A stretch of 64,000 nucleotides of DNA from Micromonospora sp. RP3T. GTDB taxonomy: Bacteria > Actinomycetota > Actinomycetes > Mycobacteriales > Micromonosporaceae. Below, piece by piece: positions 17,425-25,838 of the stretch. The stretch lies in NCBI RefSeq assembly GCF_003027925.1, contig NZ_PYPS01000033.1, positions 27,878-91,877 of the forward strand, given 5' to 3'. Each line of letters starts with the position of its first letter. Position 1 is the first letter of the stretch. The notes under the pieces were generated by a model that saw nothing but the letters and a program-made list of their open reading frames with translations, made no database searches and was not told the DNA's origin. Made by a program: the position numbers and the translations under genes.

Positions 17425-18252
17425 TTACACGCCGAGCAGCGCGCGGGCCTCGGCGGTGGTCAGCGGCGGGCGCTGGGCGAGTTGGGCGAAGCCGACCGCG
17501 CGCGCCACGAGCTGCATGTTGGACTCCACCGGGCGGCCCTTCGCGTAGGTGACCGTGTCCTCCATCCCGACCCGCAGGTGACCGCCGGTGGCGAGCGAGG
17601 ACAGCATCACCGGGATGGTGCTGCGGCCGATGCCGGTGGCCGCGAACGTGGTGCCCTCGGGCAGGTCGCGGAGCATCTGCTGGGCGGAGACGAGGGTGGC
17701 CGTGGTGCCCGGCATGCCGCCCGGCACGCCCATCACGAAGTCGACGTGGACGTGCCCGCCGTGCGGCAGGCCGTACTTGCCGAGCAGCCGCTGCAACGCG
17801 GCGAGGTGGCCCAGGTCGAAGATCTCGTACTCGGGGACGACGCCCCGCTCCTGCATCCGGGTGTGCAGGTCGACGATGAACTCCCAGCGGTTGAGGAACA
17901 CGTCGTCACCGAAGTTGACAGTGCCCATGGTGCAGGAGGCCATGTCCGGCCCGGCGTCGAGCACCGCGAGCCGGTGCGCCTCCGGGTCGGTCACCGCGCC
18001 GCCGGAGGAGAGCTGCACGATCAGGTCGGTGCTCTCCCGCAGCGCCGACACGGTGTCCCGCAGCCGGACCGGGTCGAGCGTGGGCCGCGCCTCGTCGTCC
18101 CGGATGTGGACGTGGATCACGGCCGCGCCGAGCGCCTCGCACTCCTTGGCGGTCAGCACCAGCTCGTCGAGCGTCACCGGCAGCGCCGGCACCTCCGCCT
18201 TGGCCGACTCCGCACCGGTGGGGGCAACCGTGATCAACGTCCCTGTCGTCAT
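17425..18252 (-). CDS. BKACE family (DUF849) 3-keto-5-aminohexanoate cleavage enzyme-like protein
   Basis: A 275-residue TIM-barrel enzyme of the beta-keto acid cleavage family. Zinc and substrate-binding segments can be seen: AAVIHVHIRDD (about residues 43-53), LSSGGAV (about 81-87), and the GGHVHVDFVMGVPGG stretch (about 165-179). Such enzymes condense a beta-keto acid with acetyl-CoA to give acetoacetate and a new CoA ester. The substrate cannot be assigned because no lysine-fermentation or carnitine genes are nearby. It precedes the asparaginase gene on the same strand, 94 bases away. Confidence 0.9.
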   Translation of the reverse strand: MTTGTLITVAPTGAESAKAEVPALPVTLDELVLTAKECEALGAAVIHVHIRDDEARPTLDPVRLRDTVSALRESTDLIVQLSSGGAVTDPEAHRLAVLDAGPDMASCTMGTVNFGDDVFLNRWEFIVDLHTRMQERGVVPEYEIFDLGHLAALQRLLGKYGLPHGGHVHVDFVMGVPGGMPGTTATLVSAQQMLRDLPEGTTFAATGIGRSTIPVMLSSLATGGHLRVGMEDTVTYAKGRPVESNMQLVARAVGFAQLAQRPPLTTAEARALLGV

Positions 18253-18312
18253 GCCCCGGATCCTAGACCGCTGCCCGACGCAGGGTCGACCGGAGGATTT
18301 CCGGCGCGGGCG

Positions 18313-18370
18313 GTGTTAAGAAGGGGCCCTTCCTCTACCGGAGGCGTTAACAGGGGGCCCTTCCCTACAC
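18313..18370. repeat. Micromonospora-type hairpin repeat, copy 3
   Basis: Two GGGGCCCTTCC-type arms flank the spacer TCTACCGGAGGCGTTAACA; borders are GTGTTAAG and CCCTACAC. The right border contains the TAG stop codon of the ygfZ gene (18365-18367, minus strand). On the left it lies upstream of the BKACE start. Confidence 0.85.
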
Positions 18371-19474
18371 GTCGACGGCGGCGGCGCTGTCGCCCACCAT
18401 CAGGCGGGCGTCGTCGGGGGTGTTGCGCTTGAGCACGGCGAGCGCGATCTGCCCCAACTCGTAGTGGTGCACGGCGGTGCCGACGAAGCCGACCGTCCGG
18501 CCGTCCAGCGTGACCGGCGTGCCGGCGGGCGGCGGCTGGTCGGTGGTCACGCCGTCCAGGTGCAGCAGCGCGAGCCGGCGCGGCGGCTTGCCCAGGTTGT
18601 GCACCCGGGCCACCGTCTCCTGCCCCCGGTAGCAGCCCTTCTCCAGGTGCACGGCCGGGGCGATCAGGTCCACCTCGGCGGGGATGGTGCGGTGGTCGGT
18701 GTCCACCCCGGCCCGGGCCCGCCGGGCGGCCACCCGGATCGCCTCGTACGCCCACAGCCCGGCCACCGGCACGCCCGCGCCACGCAGCACGGTCACCACG
18801 TCGGCCATGGCCGGACGCGGCACCAGGAGGTCGACGCCGAGCGCCACCCGCCGGGCCCAGCCGCCGGACGGCAGCGGCTTGACGTCGTACACCACGGAGG
18901 GCCGCGCGGGCAGCTCACCGGAACGGAACTTCGGACCCGGCACCCCGAGCAGGTCGGGTGCGGCCAGGTCGGTGACGCCGAGCGTGCCGAGGGCGTCGAC
19001 GGCCGCCGGCCCGACCAGCGAGAGCAGCGCGTGCCCGGCGGTCGCGTCGCGCGGGTCGACCTTGCTGAAGAAGCGCATCCTCTCCAGGTACGACAAAAGC
19101 CCGCCGGTCATCCCCGGCTCGGTGTCCAGCCAGGTGGTCTCGCCGTCCTCGGCGACCAGCGCGTGCTGCTCGACGTGCCCGTTCGGGGAGAGCACCAGCA
19201 GCTCGGTGCCCTGCCCGGGCGCCAGTGCGGCCAGGTGCTGGCTGGTCAGCGTGTGCAGCCAGCCGATCCGCTCCTCGCCGGGCACCGCGATGACGCCCCG
19301 GTGCGAGCGGTCGACCAGGCCCACGCCGGTGGCGAGGACGCGCTGTTCGCGCATCGGGTCGCCGTAGTGCGCGGCCACCGGCGCGACGCCGGCTGCCCGG
19401 TGGGCCGGGTCGGGCTGGTCCCGGGTCTCCTCGTCGATGGCGTCGGCGGCCACCGCGCCCGCGATGTCGATCAT
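18365..19474 (-). CDS. ygfZ: Folate-binding protein YgfZ/CAF17 family (GcvT-like)
   Basis: A 369-residue protein of the GcvT-like fold that supports Fe-S enzyme maturation or repair with tetrahydrofolate. The defining motif KGCYRGQE, with its conserved Cys, is at about residues 286-293. The start ATG 19474 lies within the stop of the Fur-family gene (ATGA), so both are in one operon; iron-linked control of an Fe-S factor makes sense. The stop is inside hairpin repeat copy 3. The frame upstream of 19474 is antisense-like and not family sequence. Confidence 0.92.
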   Translation of the reverse strand: MIDIAGAVAADAIDEETRDQPDPAHRAAGVAPVAAHYGDPMREQRVLATGVGLVDRSHRGVIAVPGEERIGWLHTLTSQHLAALAPGQGTELLVLSPNGHVEQHALVAEDGETTWLDTEPGMTGGLLSYLERMRFFSKVDPRDATAGHALLSLVGPAAVDALGTLGVTDLAAPDLLGVPGPKFRSGELPARPSVVYDVKPLPSGGWARRVALGVDLLVPRPAMADVVTVLRGAGVPVAGLWAYEAIRVAARRARAGVDTDHRTIPAEVDLIAPAVHLEKGCYRGQETVARVHNLGKPPRRLALLHLDGVTTDQPPPAGTPVTLDGRTVGFVGTAVHHYELGQIALAVLKRNTPDDARLMVGDSAAAVDV

Positions 19475-19902
19475 TTGCGTTCCCCGTCCTGTGCGCACCG
19501 GCCGCAGACCCCGAAGAGCGCCACGTGCCCGATGTCGACCTGAAATCCGCGCTGCCCGGCGAGCTGGTCGGCGAGCGGCCCGAGCATCTCCGGGGCGATC
19601 TCGTCGATCGCCCCGCACTCCCGGCACACCAGGTGCACGTGCTCGTGCTCGCCGGCCGCGTGGTAGGTCGGCGAGCCGTGCGACAGGTGGGTGTGGGTCA
19701 CCAGGCCGAGCCGTTCCAGCAGCTCCAGCGTGCGGTAGATGGTGGTGATGTTGACCCCGGCCGCCACCTCGCGGACCGCCGTGTGCACCTGCTCCGGGGT
19801 GGCGTGCCCCAGATCCAGGACGGCCTTCAGGACCAGCTGCCGCTGCGCCGTGAGCCGCAGCCCGCGCGAGCGGAGCAGTTCCGCGAGGGAGGATTCCGAC
19901 AC
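19471..19902 (-). CDS. Fur-family metal-responsive transcriptional regulator
   Basis: A 143-residue Fur-like repressor. A winged helix covers residues 10-80 (NITTIYRTLELLERLGLV). It is followed by the metal-binding HEHVHL segment (H86, H88, H90) and the structural zinc pairs C93/C96 and C133/C136. Length and motifs are complete. The metal (Fe, Zn or other) cannot be decided from sequence alone. It forms an operon with the Fe-S factor gene ygfZ, which favours iron or redox control. It is divergent from pabC, 68 bases away. Confidence 0.92.
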   Translation of the reverse strand: MSESSLAELLRSRGLRLTAQRQLVLKAVLDLGHATPEQVHTAVREVAAGVNITTIYRTLELLERLGLVTHTHLSHGSPTYHAAGEHEHVHLVCRECGAIDEIAPEMLGPLADQLAGQRGFQVDIGHVALFGVCGRCAQDGERK

Positions 19903-19970
19903 CCTCCGATCATAGTTCGGCCGCCGCGCCGGTCCCGGTCGCCGCCGGGGTACGCCGCTACGCTGCGCCG

Positions 19971-20831
19971 GTGGAGGCGACCCGGGTGGCGGTGCCCGGC
20001 CGAGGGCTGGTCCCGGCCGGCGAGCCGGTGCTGCGCGGCGACGACCGGGGCGTCCTGCACGGCGACGGCTTGTTCGAGACGCTGCACCTGCGCGCCGGCC
20101 GGCCCTGGTTGCGCGACGCCCACCTGGCCCGGCTGGCCGCCGGCGCGGCGGCGATCGACCTGCCGTTGCCGCCGGTCGAGGCGCTGGTGGAGCTGCTGGA
20201 CGCGGTGCGGGTCGGCTGGCCGCCGGAGACCGAGGGCGCGTTGCGGCTGGTCTGCACGCGCGGGCCGGAGGACGACGGCCCGCCCACGGCGTACGCCACG
20301 CTCGGCGAGGTGCCGGCGGCGGTTCGGCGGGCCCGGCGGGACGGGGTGACGGTGGCCACCCTGCCGCTCGGCGTGGCCGCCCGGTCCCGCCCCGAGCTGG
20401 GCTGGCTGCCGGCCGGTGTGAAGTCCATCTCGTACGCGACGAGCACCGCGGCCCGGCGCTGGGCGCGACGCGTCGGCGTGGACGACGTGCTCTGGGTCTC
20501 GACGGACGGCTACGTGCTGGAGGCGCCCACCGCGAACGTGGTGTGGCTGACCGCGGGCACGCTGCTGACCGTGCCGGCGGCGGCGACCGGCGTGCTGCCC
20601 GGCGTGACCGCCGACCACCTGCTGGCCAGGGCGCCCGAGCTGGGCCTGACCGCGGCCGAGCACCTGCCCACCGTCGCCGACCTGCACGACGCCGAGGCGA
20701 TCTGGCTGACCAGCTCGCTACGCGGCCCCACCGAGGTCAGGTCCCTGAACGGAACCCCCCGCCCCCGCTCCCCCCTGACCGCCCACCTGCAATCCCTCCT
20801 GGGCTTCCCCCACCCGCCCTCCCGGCGTTGA
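19971..20831 (+). CDS. pabC: Aminotransferase class IV, probably aminodeoxychorismate lyase (PabC-like)
   Basis: A 286-residue fold type IV PLP enzyme. It has DRGVLHGDGLFETLHL near residues 25-40, the PLP lysine in GVKSISYAT near 149-157, and an EAPTANVVWL segment near 184-193. PabC makes 4-aminobenzoate for folate; branched-chain or D-amino acid transaminases share the fold, so the exact activity is inferred from the short length and FET/SISYAT segments. The GTG at 19971 is the start. A folate role would fit beside the folate-binding YgfZ gene, which is divergent. Confidence 0.82.
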   Translation: MEATRVAVPGRGLVPAGEPVLRGDDRGVLHGDGLFETLHLRAGRPWLRDAHLARLAAGAAAIDLPLPPVEALVELLDAVRVGWPPETEGALRLVCTRGPEDDGPPTAYATLGEVPAAVRRARRDGVTVATLPLGVAARSRPELGWLPAGVKSISYATSTAARRWARRVGVDDVLWVSTDGYVLEAPTANVVWLTAGTLLTVPAAATGVLPGVTADHLLARAPELGLTAAEHLPTVADLHDAEAIWLTSSLRGPTEVRSLNGTPRPRSPLTAHLQSLLGFPHPPSRR

Positions 20832-20889
20832 TCAAGGAGTTTGCGTCGGAGTTGATCTCCTTCTTGACGCAAACCTCTTGATCAACGCC
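20824..20889. terminator. Strong bidirectional terminator-like hairpin
   Basis: A 24-base arm at 20824-20847 pairs with 20866-20889 with only two mismatches (GGCGTTGATCAAGGAGTTTG reads against CAAACCTCTTGATCAACGCC). The loop holds a further small dyad, GGAGTTGATCTCC. It overlaps the last codons of pabC and lies before the end of the convergent nitrobindin gene. Confidence 0.8.
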
Positions 20890-20902
20890 CCGGGAAAGGG
20901 TG

Positions 20903-21490
20903 TCAGCCGGCTACTCGGGTCAGGCGGGCGGAGAGGTGGGGGGTCAGGGGGTGGCCCATGGCGGCCATCTCCTGGGCGTAGAGCAGGGCGCCCTCCACGA
21001 TGCCGAACAGGCGGGCGCCGGCGGTGACCTCCTTCGCGGTGGCCGTGCGGACGACCGCGTCGGTGGTGAACTCGATCTGGGTGCCCTTGCGCTTGCCGAT
21101 GTGCAGCTCCATCACACCGGTCGGCACGCTCATCAGCGCCTCGATCTCGTCGGTGACCCGCTCGCCGTCCAGCACCGGACGCCACCAGCCCACCTCGCGA
21201 CCGGCCGGGCGGACCGGGCGGCTCTGCTCGTCCAGGATCCACGCCCGGGACTCGTAGAACAGGAACGGCCGGCCGTCGTGGCTGATCCGGATCTCCTGGG
21301 CGTAGTCGAAGTCCTCGATCGTCGGGAACCCGCCCCGGCCCCGGCCGCGCCACACCCCGATGTACGGCAGCAGCCCGTCCAGGCTCGGGTGCAACTTGGG
21401 ACCGACGCGCAGGTCGTGGCTCTCCTCGTACGGGTACTCCTCGACCGGCGGCGCGTTCAGCCACGGCGGCTGGAGGGGATTCTCACTCAC
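20903..21490 (-). CDS. Nitrobindin-like heme-binding beta-barrel protein (THAP4/FABP-like)
   Basis: A 195-residue protein. The GVWRGRGRGGFPT motif near residues 45-57 is the signature of the nitrobindin/THAP4 C-terminal family. The C-terminal segment with GHPLTPHLSARLTRV can supply the axial heme His. Homologues, such as Rv2717c of M. tuberculosis, bind ferric heme and scavenge or isomerise peroxynitrite. GTG 21490 is chosen: it follows the stop of a small membrane ORF by 4 bases and the family homology starts near there. It is probably cotranscribed with that ORF. Confidence 0.88.
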   Translation of the reverse strand: MSENPLQPPWLNAPPVEEYPYEESHDLRVGPKLHPSLDGLLPYIGVWRGRGRGGFPTIEDFDYAQEIRISHDGRPFLFYESRAWILDEQSRPVRPAGREVGWWRPVLDGERVTDEIEALMSVPTGVMELHIGKRKGTQIEFTTDAVVRTATAKEVTAGARLFGIVEGALLYAQEMAAMGHPLTPHLSARLTRVAG

Positions 21491-21494
21491 GGGT

Positions 21495-21599
21495 TCACCA
21501 CTTACCTCTTGCGATTCGGACTGCGACATAGACCAGGCCGCCGGCGAGCGCGCCGAGACCGGCGACCAGCAGGCTGACGAACCCGATCTCGGTAACCAT
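21495..21599 (-). CDS. 34-residue single-span membrane microprotein
   Basis: A small ORF of 34 residues. Hydrophobic residues about 5-28 (IGFVSLLVAGLGALAGGLVY) form one membrane span, followed by a basic tail RIARGKW. ATG 21599 is used; ATG 21608 would add three residues. The stop is 4 bases before the nitrobindin GTG, so both are in one transcription unit. No known family is recognised. It may anchor or modulate the heme protein, which is only inference. Confidence 0.6.
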   Translation of the reverse strand: MVTEIGFVSLLVAGLGALAGGLVYVAVRIARGKW

Positions 21600-21623
21600 C
21601 CGGGCCATCCTATGCTGGGCGGC

Positions 21624-21986
21624 ATGACGCGCACTCTCGTCGTCAAGGCCACCGCCGGCGCGGACGCCCCGGAGCGGTGCGCCCAGGCGTTCACCGTCGC
21701 CGCCACGGCGGCCGCGGCCGGGGTCGACGTGTCGCTCTGGCTGACCGGCGAGTCGACCTGGTTCGCGCTGCCCGGGCGGGCGGAGTCGTTCGAGCTGCCG
21801 CACTCGGCGCCGCTGGGCGAGCTGCTGCACGTGGTGCTGGCCACCGGCCGGGTGACCGCCTGCACCCAGTGCGCGGCCCGGCGGGACATCGGCCCGGACG
21901 ACGTGATCCCGGGCGTACGCATCGCGGGAGCGGCGGTCTTCGTCGAGGAGGCCGTGGCCGACGGCGCGCAGGCTCTGGTCTACTGA
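21624..21986 (+). CDS. DsrE-family protein
   Basis: A 120-residue protein of the DsrE/DsrF-like fold. It begins LVVKATAGADAPERCAQAF, has a GVDVSLWLTGES strand-turn near residue 34, and carries a CTQC pair near residues 78-81 in RVTACTQCAARRDI. Members take part in sulfur transfer or carry unknown regulatory roles; the cysteine pair would be the reactive site. ATG 21624 is preceded by GGGCGGC with weak ribosome-site character. It is divergent from the nitrobindin operon. Confidence 0.8.
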   Translation: MTRTLVVKATAGADAPERCAQAFTVAATAAAAGVDVSLWLTGESTWFALPGRAESFELPHSAPLGELLHVVLATGRVTACTQCAARRDIGPDDVIPGVRIAGAAVFVEEAVADGAQALVY

Positions 21987-22062
21987 CCCGCGCCGGGTTG
22001 TCCATTCTGACCGGTGCGCCGATCCTGACCCGATATGTCGGGACCCCGCCTACCATTCGGAT

Positions 22063-22446
22063 GTGAGTGAGGCGATCGAACGGTTCTTCGCGTCGTTGCC
22101 GGCGCGCGCCCCGGCCGTGCTGCGCAGCCCGATCGGCGGCACGCTCCGGATCGACCTGGCCGACGGCAACCGCACCGAGCACTGGTACGTGACGCTGGCG
22201 CCCGGGTCCGCCCGGGTCCGCCGGCAGGAGGACCGCCCACCCGACGCCGTGCTGACCGTCAGCACCGAACTCTTCGAGCGGCTGGTCACCGGCCGGGAGG
22301 CCGGGCTGGCCGTGGTGCTGCGCAACGAGGCCACGTTCGGCGGGCACGTCGTGCTGTTCCTGGCGCTCCGTCGCTTCCTGCCCGACCCACCCGGCGTGCG
22401 GGACCCGAGGGAGACCGCCCGTGAGCACGTCCGGCGGTCGGCGTGA
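22063..22446 (+). CDS. SCP2 sterol-binding domain-like protein
   Basis: A 127-residue single-domain protein with SCP2-like pattern: GTLRIDLADGNRTEHWYVTLAPGSARV, then PDAVLTVSTELFERLVTGRE and a C-terminal helix. SCP2 domains bind lipids or other hydrophobic ligands. GTG 22063 starts the protein. Its stop overlaps the start of the debranching-type glycosidase (GTGA), so both are translated together. A link between lipid binding and glycogen metabolism is not obvious. Confidence 0.82.
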   Translation: MSEAIERFFASLPARAPAVLRSPIGGTLRIDLADGNRTEHWYVTLAPGSARVRRQEDRPPDAVLTVSTELFERLVTGREAGLAVVLRNEATFGGHVVLFLALRRFLPDPPGVRDPRETAREHVRRSA

Positions 22447-24497
22447 AGGAACGGGTCAGCATCCTCGACGGCAACACGTTCCTGGTCAGCGACCGACGCG
22501 GCAACATCGAGCCGTCGTACGACTTTCCCACCGGGTTGTTCTCCTTCGACACCCGGTTCCTCTCCACCTGGATCCTCTCCCTGGACGGCCAACTCCTGCA
22601 CGCGCTCTCCATCGACGACTCGCTGTCGTACAAGACGCGGTTCTTCATGGTGCCCGGCGAGCCGACGCACTACCTGGACGCCGACGTCTCGGTGATCCGC
22701 AGCCGCTCGATCGGCGGCAGCTTCGACGAGGAACTGACCCTGCTCAACCACTCCGAGCAGGAGAAGGAGTTCCGCCTCCGGCTCGACATCGCCTCCGACT
22801 TCGCCGACCTGTTCGAGATCAAGCACCAGCGGGAGAAGAAGGGCAGCACCACGCCCACCGTGGAGGAGAACGGGCTGCGGCTCACCTACCGGCGGCAGGG
22901 GTTCCACCGGGAGGCGAGGATCAGCAGCACCGCCCCGGCCGAGGTGGACCGGGGCGGGATGACGTTCCGCATCCGCGTCGGGCCGCACGGCGAGTGGACC
23001 ACCCGGCTGCACGTCGCCACCATGATCTACGGTGCCCGGGGCGAGGACATCCGGGCCACACTGCCGCTGGGCGGTCACCGCTCGGTGGCGGCCATCGAGG
23101 CCGAGCACCACGAGCTGATCGAGCGCGCGCCGACGCTGGGCTGCGACTGCGAGCCGCTGGCCGGCGCGTACCGGCGCAGCCTCACCGACCTGGCCGCGCT
23201 CCGGTACGAGTCGATCACGCTCGGCGTCCGGTTGGTCGCCGCCGGCCTGCCCTGGTTCATGACGCTGTTCGGCCGGGACAGCATCTTCACCTCGCTCCAG
23301 ATCCTGCCGTTCCTCCCCGAACTGATCCAGCCGACCATCCTGATGCTGGCCGGGCTCCAGGGTGGCCGGATCGACGACTTCCGCGACGAGGAACCCGGCA
23401 AGATCCTGCACGAGCTGCGCTACGGCGAGACCGCCGGCTTCGAGGAGCAGCCGCACTCGCCGTACTACGGCGCGGCCGACACCACCGCGCTCTTCGTGAT
23501 CCTGCTCGACGAGTACGAGCGGTGGACCGGGGACGGGAAGCTGGCGCGGCAACTGGAGTACGAGACGCGGGCGGCGCTGGACTGGCTCGACACGTACGGC
23601 GACCTGCTCGGCACCGGTTACGTCTGGTACATGTCCCGCAACCCGGAGAGCGGGCTGCCGAACCAGTGCTGGAAGGACTCGCCGGACGCCATCTCCTACT
23701 CCGACGGCCGGCTGCCGGAGTTCCCGCGCGCCACCTGCGAACTACAGGGATACGCGTACGACGCCAAGCTGCGCGGCGCCCGGATGGCCCGCGAGTTGTG
23801 GGGCGACCCGGCGTACGCGGACCGGCTGGAACGCGAGGCGGCGGCGCTGAAGGAACGGTTCAACCGCGACTTCTGGATCCCCGAGCGGGAGTACTACGCG
23901 CTGGCGCTGGACCCGCAGGGGCGACGGGTGGACGCGCTCGCCTCGAACATCGGCCACCTGCTGTGGAGCGGCATCGTCGACGACGCCAGGGCGCCGGCGG
24001 TCGCCGCCCACCTGCTCGGCCCGCGCCTCTTCTCCGGCTGGGGCGTGCGTACGCTCGCCGACGACCAGGGCCGGTACAACCCGATCGGCTACCACGTCGG
24101 CACGGTGTGGCCGTTCGACAACTCGATCATCGCGTGGGGCCTGTGGAAGTACGGCTTCCGCGAGGAGGCCGGCCGGATCTGCGAGGCGATGCTGGACGCG
24201 TCCCGGTATTTCGACGGACGACTGCCCGAGGCGTTCGCCGGCTACGAACGCGGCCTCACCGACTATCCGGTGGAGTACCCGACCGCGTGCAGCCCGCAGG
24301 CCTGGTCAGCCGGCACGCCGCTGCTGCTGCTGCGCGTCATGCTCGGGCTGGAGCCGCAGGGCGAACACCTGATCATCGACCCGGCCGTGCCGCCGGGGAT
24401 GGGCCGGGTGGAGCTGCTCGACATCCCGGGCCGGTGGGGCCTGGTGGACGCGCTGGGCCGCAGCCGCACCCCGGACGACGAGAACCGTGGGCACTGA
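22443..24497 (+). CDS. Amylo-alpha-1,6-glucosidase-like glycosidase
   Basis: A 684-residue protein. An N-terminal beta-sandwich domain (about residues 1-220) matches the glycogen debranching N-terminal family (ILDGNTFLVSDRRGNIEPS start). A six-hairpin (alpha/alpha)6 domain follows, with the segments PWFMTLFGRDSIFTSLQ near 278-294 and GYHVGTVWPFDNSIIAWG near 547-564. It probably hydrolyses alpha-1,6 branches or related alpha-glucans in the cytosol. GTG 22443 overlaps the SCP2 stop. The C-terminus ends close to the convergent hypothetical gene. Confidence 0.88.
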   Translation: MKERVSILDGNTFLVSDRRGNIEPSYDFPTGLFSFDTRFLSTWILSLDGQLLHALSIDDSLSYKTRFFMVPGEPTHYLDADVSVIRSRSIGGSFDEELTLLNHSEQEKEFRLRLDIASDFADLFEIKHQREKKGSTTPTVEENGLRLTYRRQGFHREARISSTAPAEVDRGGMTFRIRVGPHGEWTTRLHVATMIYGARGEDIRATLPLGGHRSVAAIEAEHHELIERAPTLGCDCEPLAGAYRRSLTDLAALRYESITLGVRLVAAGLPWFMTLFGRDSIFTSLQILPFLPELIQPTILMLAGLQGGRIDDFRDEEPGKILHELRYGETAGFEEQPHSPYYGAADTTALFVILLDEYERWTGDGKLARQLEYETRAALDWLDTYGDLLGTGYVWYMSRNPESGLPNQCWKDSPDAISYSDGRLPEFPRATCELQGYAYDAKLRGARMARELWGDPAYADRLEREAAALKERFNRDFWIPEREYYALALDPQGRRVDALASNIGHLLWSGIVDDARAPAVAAHLLGPRLFSGWGVRTLADDQGRYNPIGYHVGTVWPFDNSIIAWGLWKYGFREEAGRICEAMLDASRYFDGRLPEAFAGYERGLTDYPVEYPTACSPQAWSAGTPLLLLRVMLGLEPQGEHLIIDPAVPPGMGRVELLDIPGRWGLVDALGRSRTPDDENRGH

Positions 24498-24506
24498 CCG
24501 GTCGGG

Positions 24507-25358
24507 TCAGGCTCGGCAGGGGCTGGTGACCGCCACCCGGACCCGCCCGTCGACACGCTCGGCCAGCACCGCCGGGTCACCCGGGCGGGCGTACCGGTCG
24601 GCGGAGTCCACCACCGGCGCGGCGCCGGCCCCGAACGCGGCGGCCAGCGGCTGGTCGGCCGTCACGCCGGCCTCGCCCCGGGCGGTCCGGGCCGTCCCAC
24701 CACCCGGGCACGGCGCGGCCAGCACCTGGACCGGCCCGGTCGGGCCGCCCCAGCGGCCCAACGCGCGGGTCAGCGCGGCCGACTCGACGGCGGCGTCGAC
24801 GGCCGGCGCCCGGTAGCCGTCACCGACCGGACGACAACCGGTGTCGGCGGTCAGCAACACCCGACCGGGCCCGCCGGAGCGCCCCTCGACCGCCACGAAG
24901 TCACCGGCGTCCGCGCGTAGCAACGGCTCACCGTCGAACGTCGAGACGCCCGCCCGCCACTCCGGCGGCAGCCGGTCGGCCACCCCGCGCAGCAGTTCGC
25001 GGACGTCACCGTCGGCCGTCGCCACCTCGATGCCGCGCTCCAGCGACGCGCCGGCGTCGATCGGCGTCACCCGGCAGCCCCGTTCCAGCCGGTCGGGCCG
25101 GAGCGCCGGCACCCCGGCCGACCCGATCGCGGCGGTCAGCTCGCCGATCGCCCGGTCCACCACCGGGCCGGCCTGACTCAGTGAACGCTGCTCCTTGACG
25201 GTGGGCGGATCGGTGCGCACCGACCACCAGGTCAGCCCGGCGAGCAGCACGGCCCACACCACCGTGGCGACCACCAACCAGCGCTGCCGTCGCCGGCGGG
25301 ACGGCCGATGGTGGGGACCCGACGGCGGGGCGTACCCCGGCTGGACGACACCGCTCAC
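24507..25358 (-). CDS. Hypothetical single-pass membrane protein
   Basis: A 283-residue protein of unknown family. A short Pro/Arg-rich cytoplasmic part (residues 1-27) is followed by one membrane helix (about 28-46) and an extracytoplasmic domain. That domain has a few cysteines (in GCRV, GCRP and PCPG, and one in the C-terminal SPCRA). No catalytic motif is seen. It converges on the glycosidase gene with a 9-base gap. Start ATG 25358. Confidence 0.72.
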   Translation of the reverse strand: MSGVVQPGYAPPSGPHHRPSRRRRQRWLVVATVVWAVLLAGLTWWSVRTDPPTVKEQRSLSQAGPVVDRAIGELTAAIGSAGVPALRPDRLERGCRVTPIDAGASLERGIEVATADGDVRELLRGVADRLPPEWRAGVSTFDGEPLLRADAGDFVAVEGRSGGPGRVLLTADTGCRPVGDGYRAPAVDAAVESAALTRALGRWGGPTGPVQVLAAPCPGGGTARTARGEAGVTADQPLAAAFGAGAAPVVDSADRYARPGDPAVLAERVDGRVRVAVTSPCRA

Positions 25359-25417
25359 CGCGCCATGGTGTCACGCCCCCACGACCCGCCGACCGTGACC
25401 GGTCACCCGGCTTGGAG

Positions 25418-25463
25418 ATCTTGGAACGAAACGGCCATCATAGGGGCCTTTTCGTTCCAAGAT
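25418..25463. terminator. Stem-loop with 19-base arms
   Basis: ATCTTGGAACGAAACGGCC (25418-25436) pairs with GGCCTTTTCGTTCCAAGAT (25445-25463) with one mismatch around an 8-base loop. It lies 33 bases after the end of the small GntR gene (minus strand) and so may terminate that transcript. It also lies upstream of the hypothetical membrane gene start. Confidence 0.7.
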
Positions 25464-25495
25464 TCACTCTCGTCTCAACTTACGGAAGATCGTTC

Positions 25496-25735
25496 TCAGG
25501 GCTTGCGCAGCCACGTCGCCGGGTCGGTCACGAAGACACCCTTGCCCTGATGCCGGTCAATCACTTCCAGCGCCTCAAGGCGCACGAAAACCAGGCGGAT
25601 CGTTGATGCGCTCACCCTGTGCAGCTCGCACAGCTCGGCGATCGAGGGAAGCTTCTCCCCCGCTTTGAGTCGGCCGCTGCTGACGTCCGCCATGATCTCG
25701 TTAGCGATCTTGAAGTAATCCGGCAAAGCAGGCAT
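25496..25735 (-). CDS. Minimal GntR-family regulator (79 residues)
   Basis: A 79-residue protein made only of the GntR winged helix. YFKIANEIMADVSSGRLKAG leads into the HTH with LHRVSASTIRLVFVRLEALE and the wing QGKGVFVT. The usual effector domain is absent; it is shorter even than YtrA-type members. The frame is intact, so it is not obviously a fragment. Codon use looks less GC-biased than its neighbours. It is divergent from two small ORFs that it may control, with tandem CTTCAGT boxes between them. Confidence 0.85.
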   Translation of the reverse strand: MPALPDYFKIANEIMADVSSGRLKAGEKLPSIAELCELHRVSASTIRLVFVRLEALEVIDRHQGKGVFVTDPATWLRKP

Positions 25736-25819
25736 GACACTCCTTGCGTGGCACCTGCGATTCGATCACGGGGCACGCGCGGGTAACAAGCCGAAGACAC
25801 CAAACAGGCGAAGGTTGCC

Positions 25820-25838
25820 TTCAGTAACTTCAGTGACT
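25820..25838. promoter_or_regulatory. Tandem CTTCAGT boxes, possible GntR operator
   Basis: TTCAGTAACTTCAGTGACTA contains two CTTCAGT-like units 10 bases apart, directly before the ATG at 25839. They lie about 90 bases upstream of the GntR start. Position and spacing suit an operator for divergent control. This is inference from position only. Confidence 0.4.
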
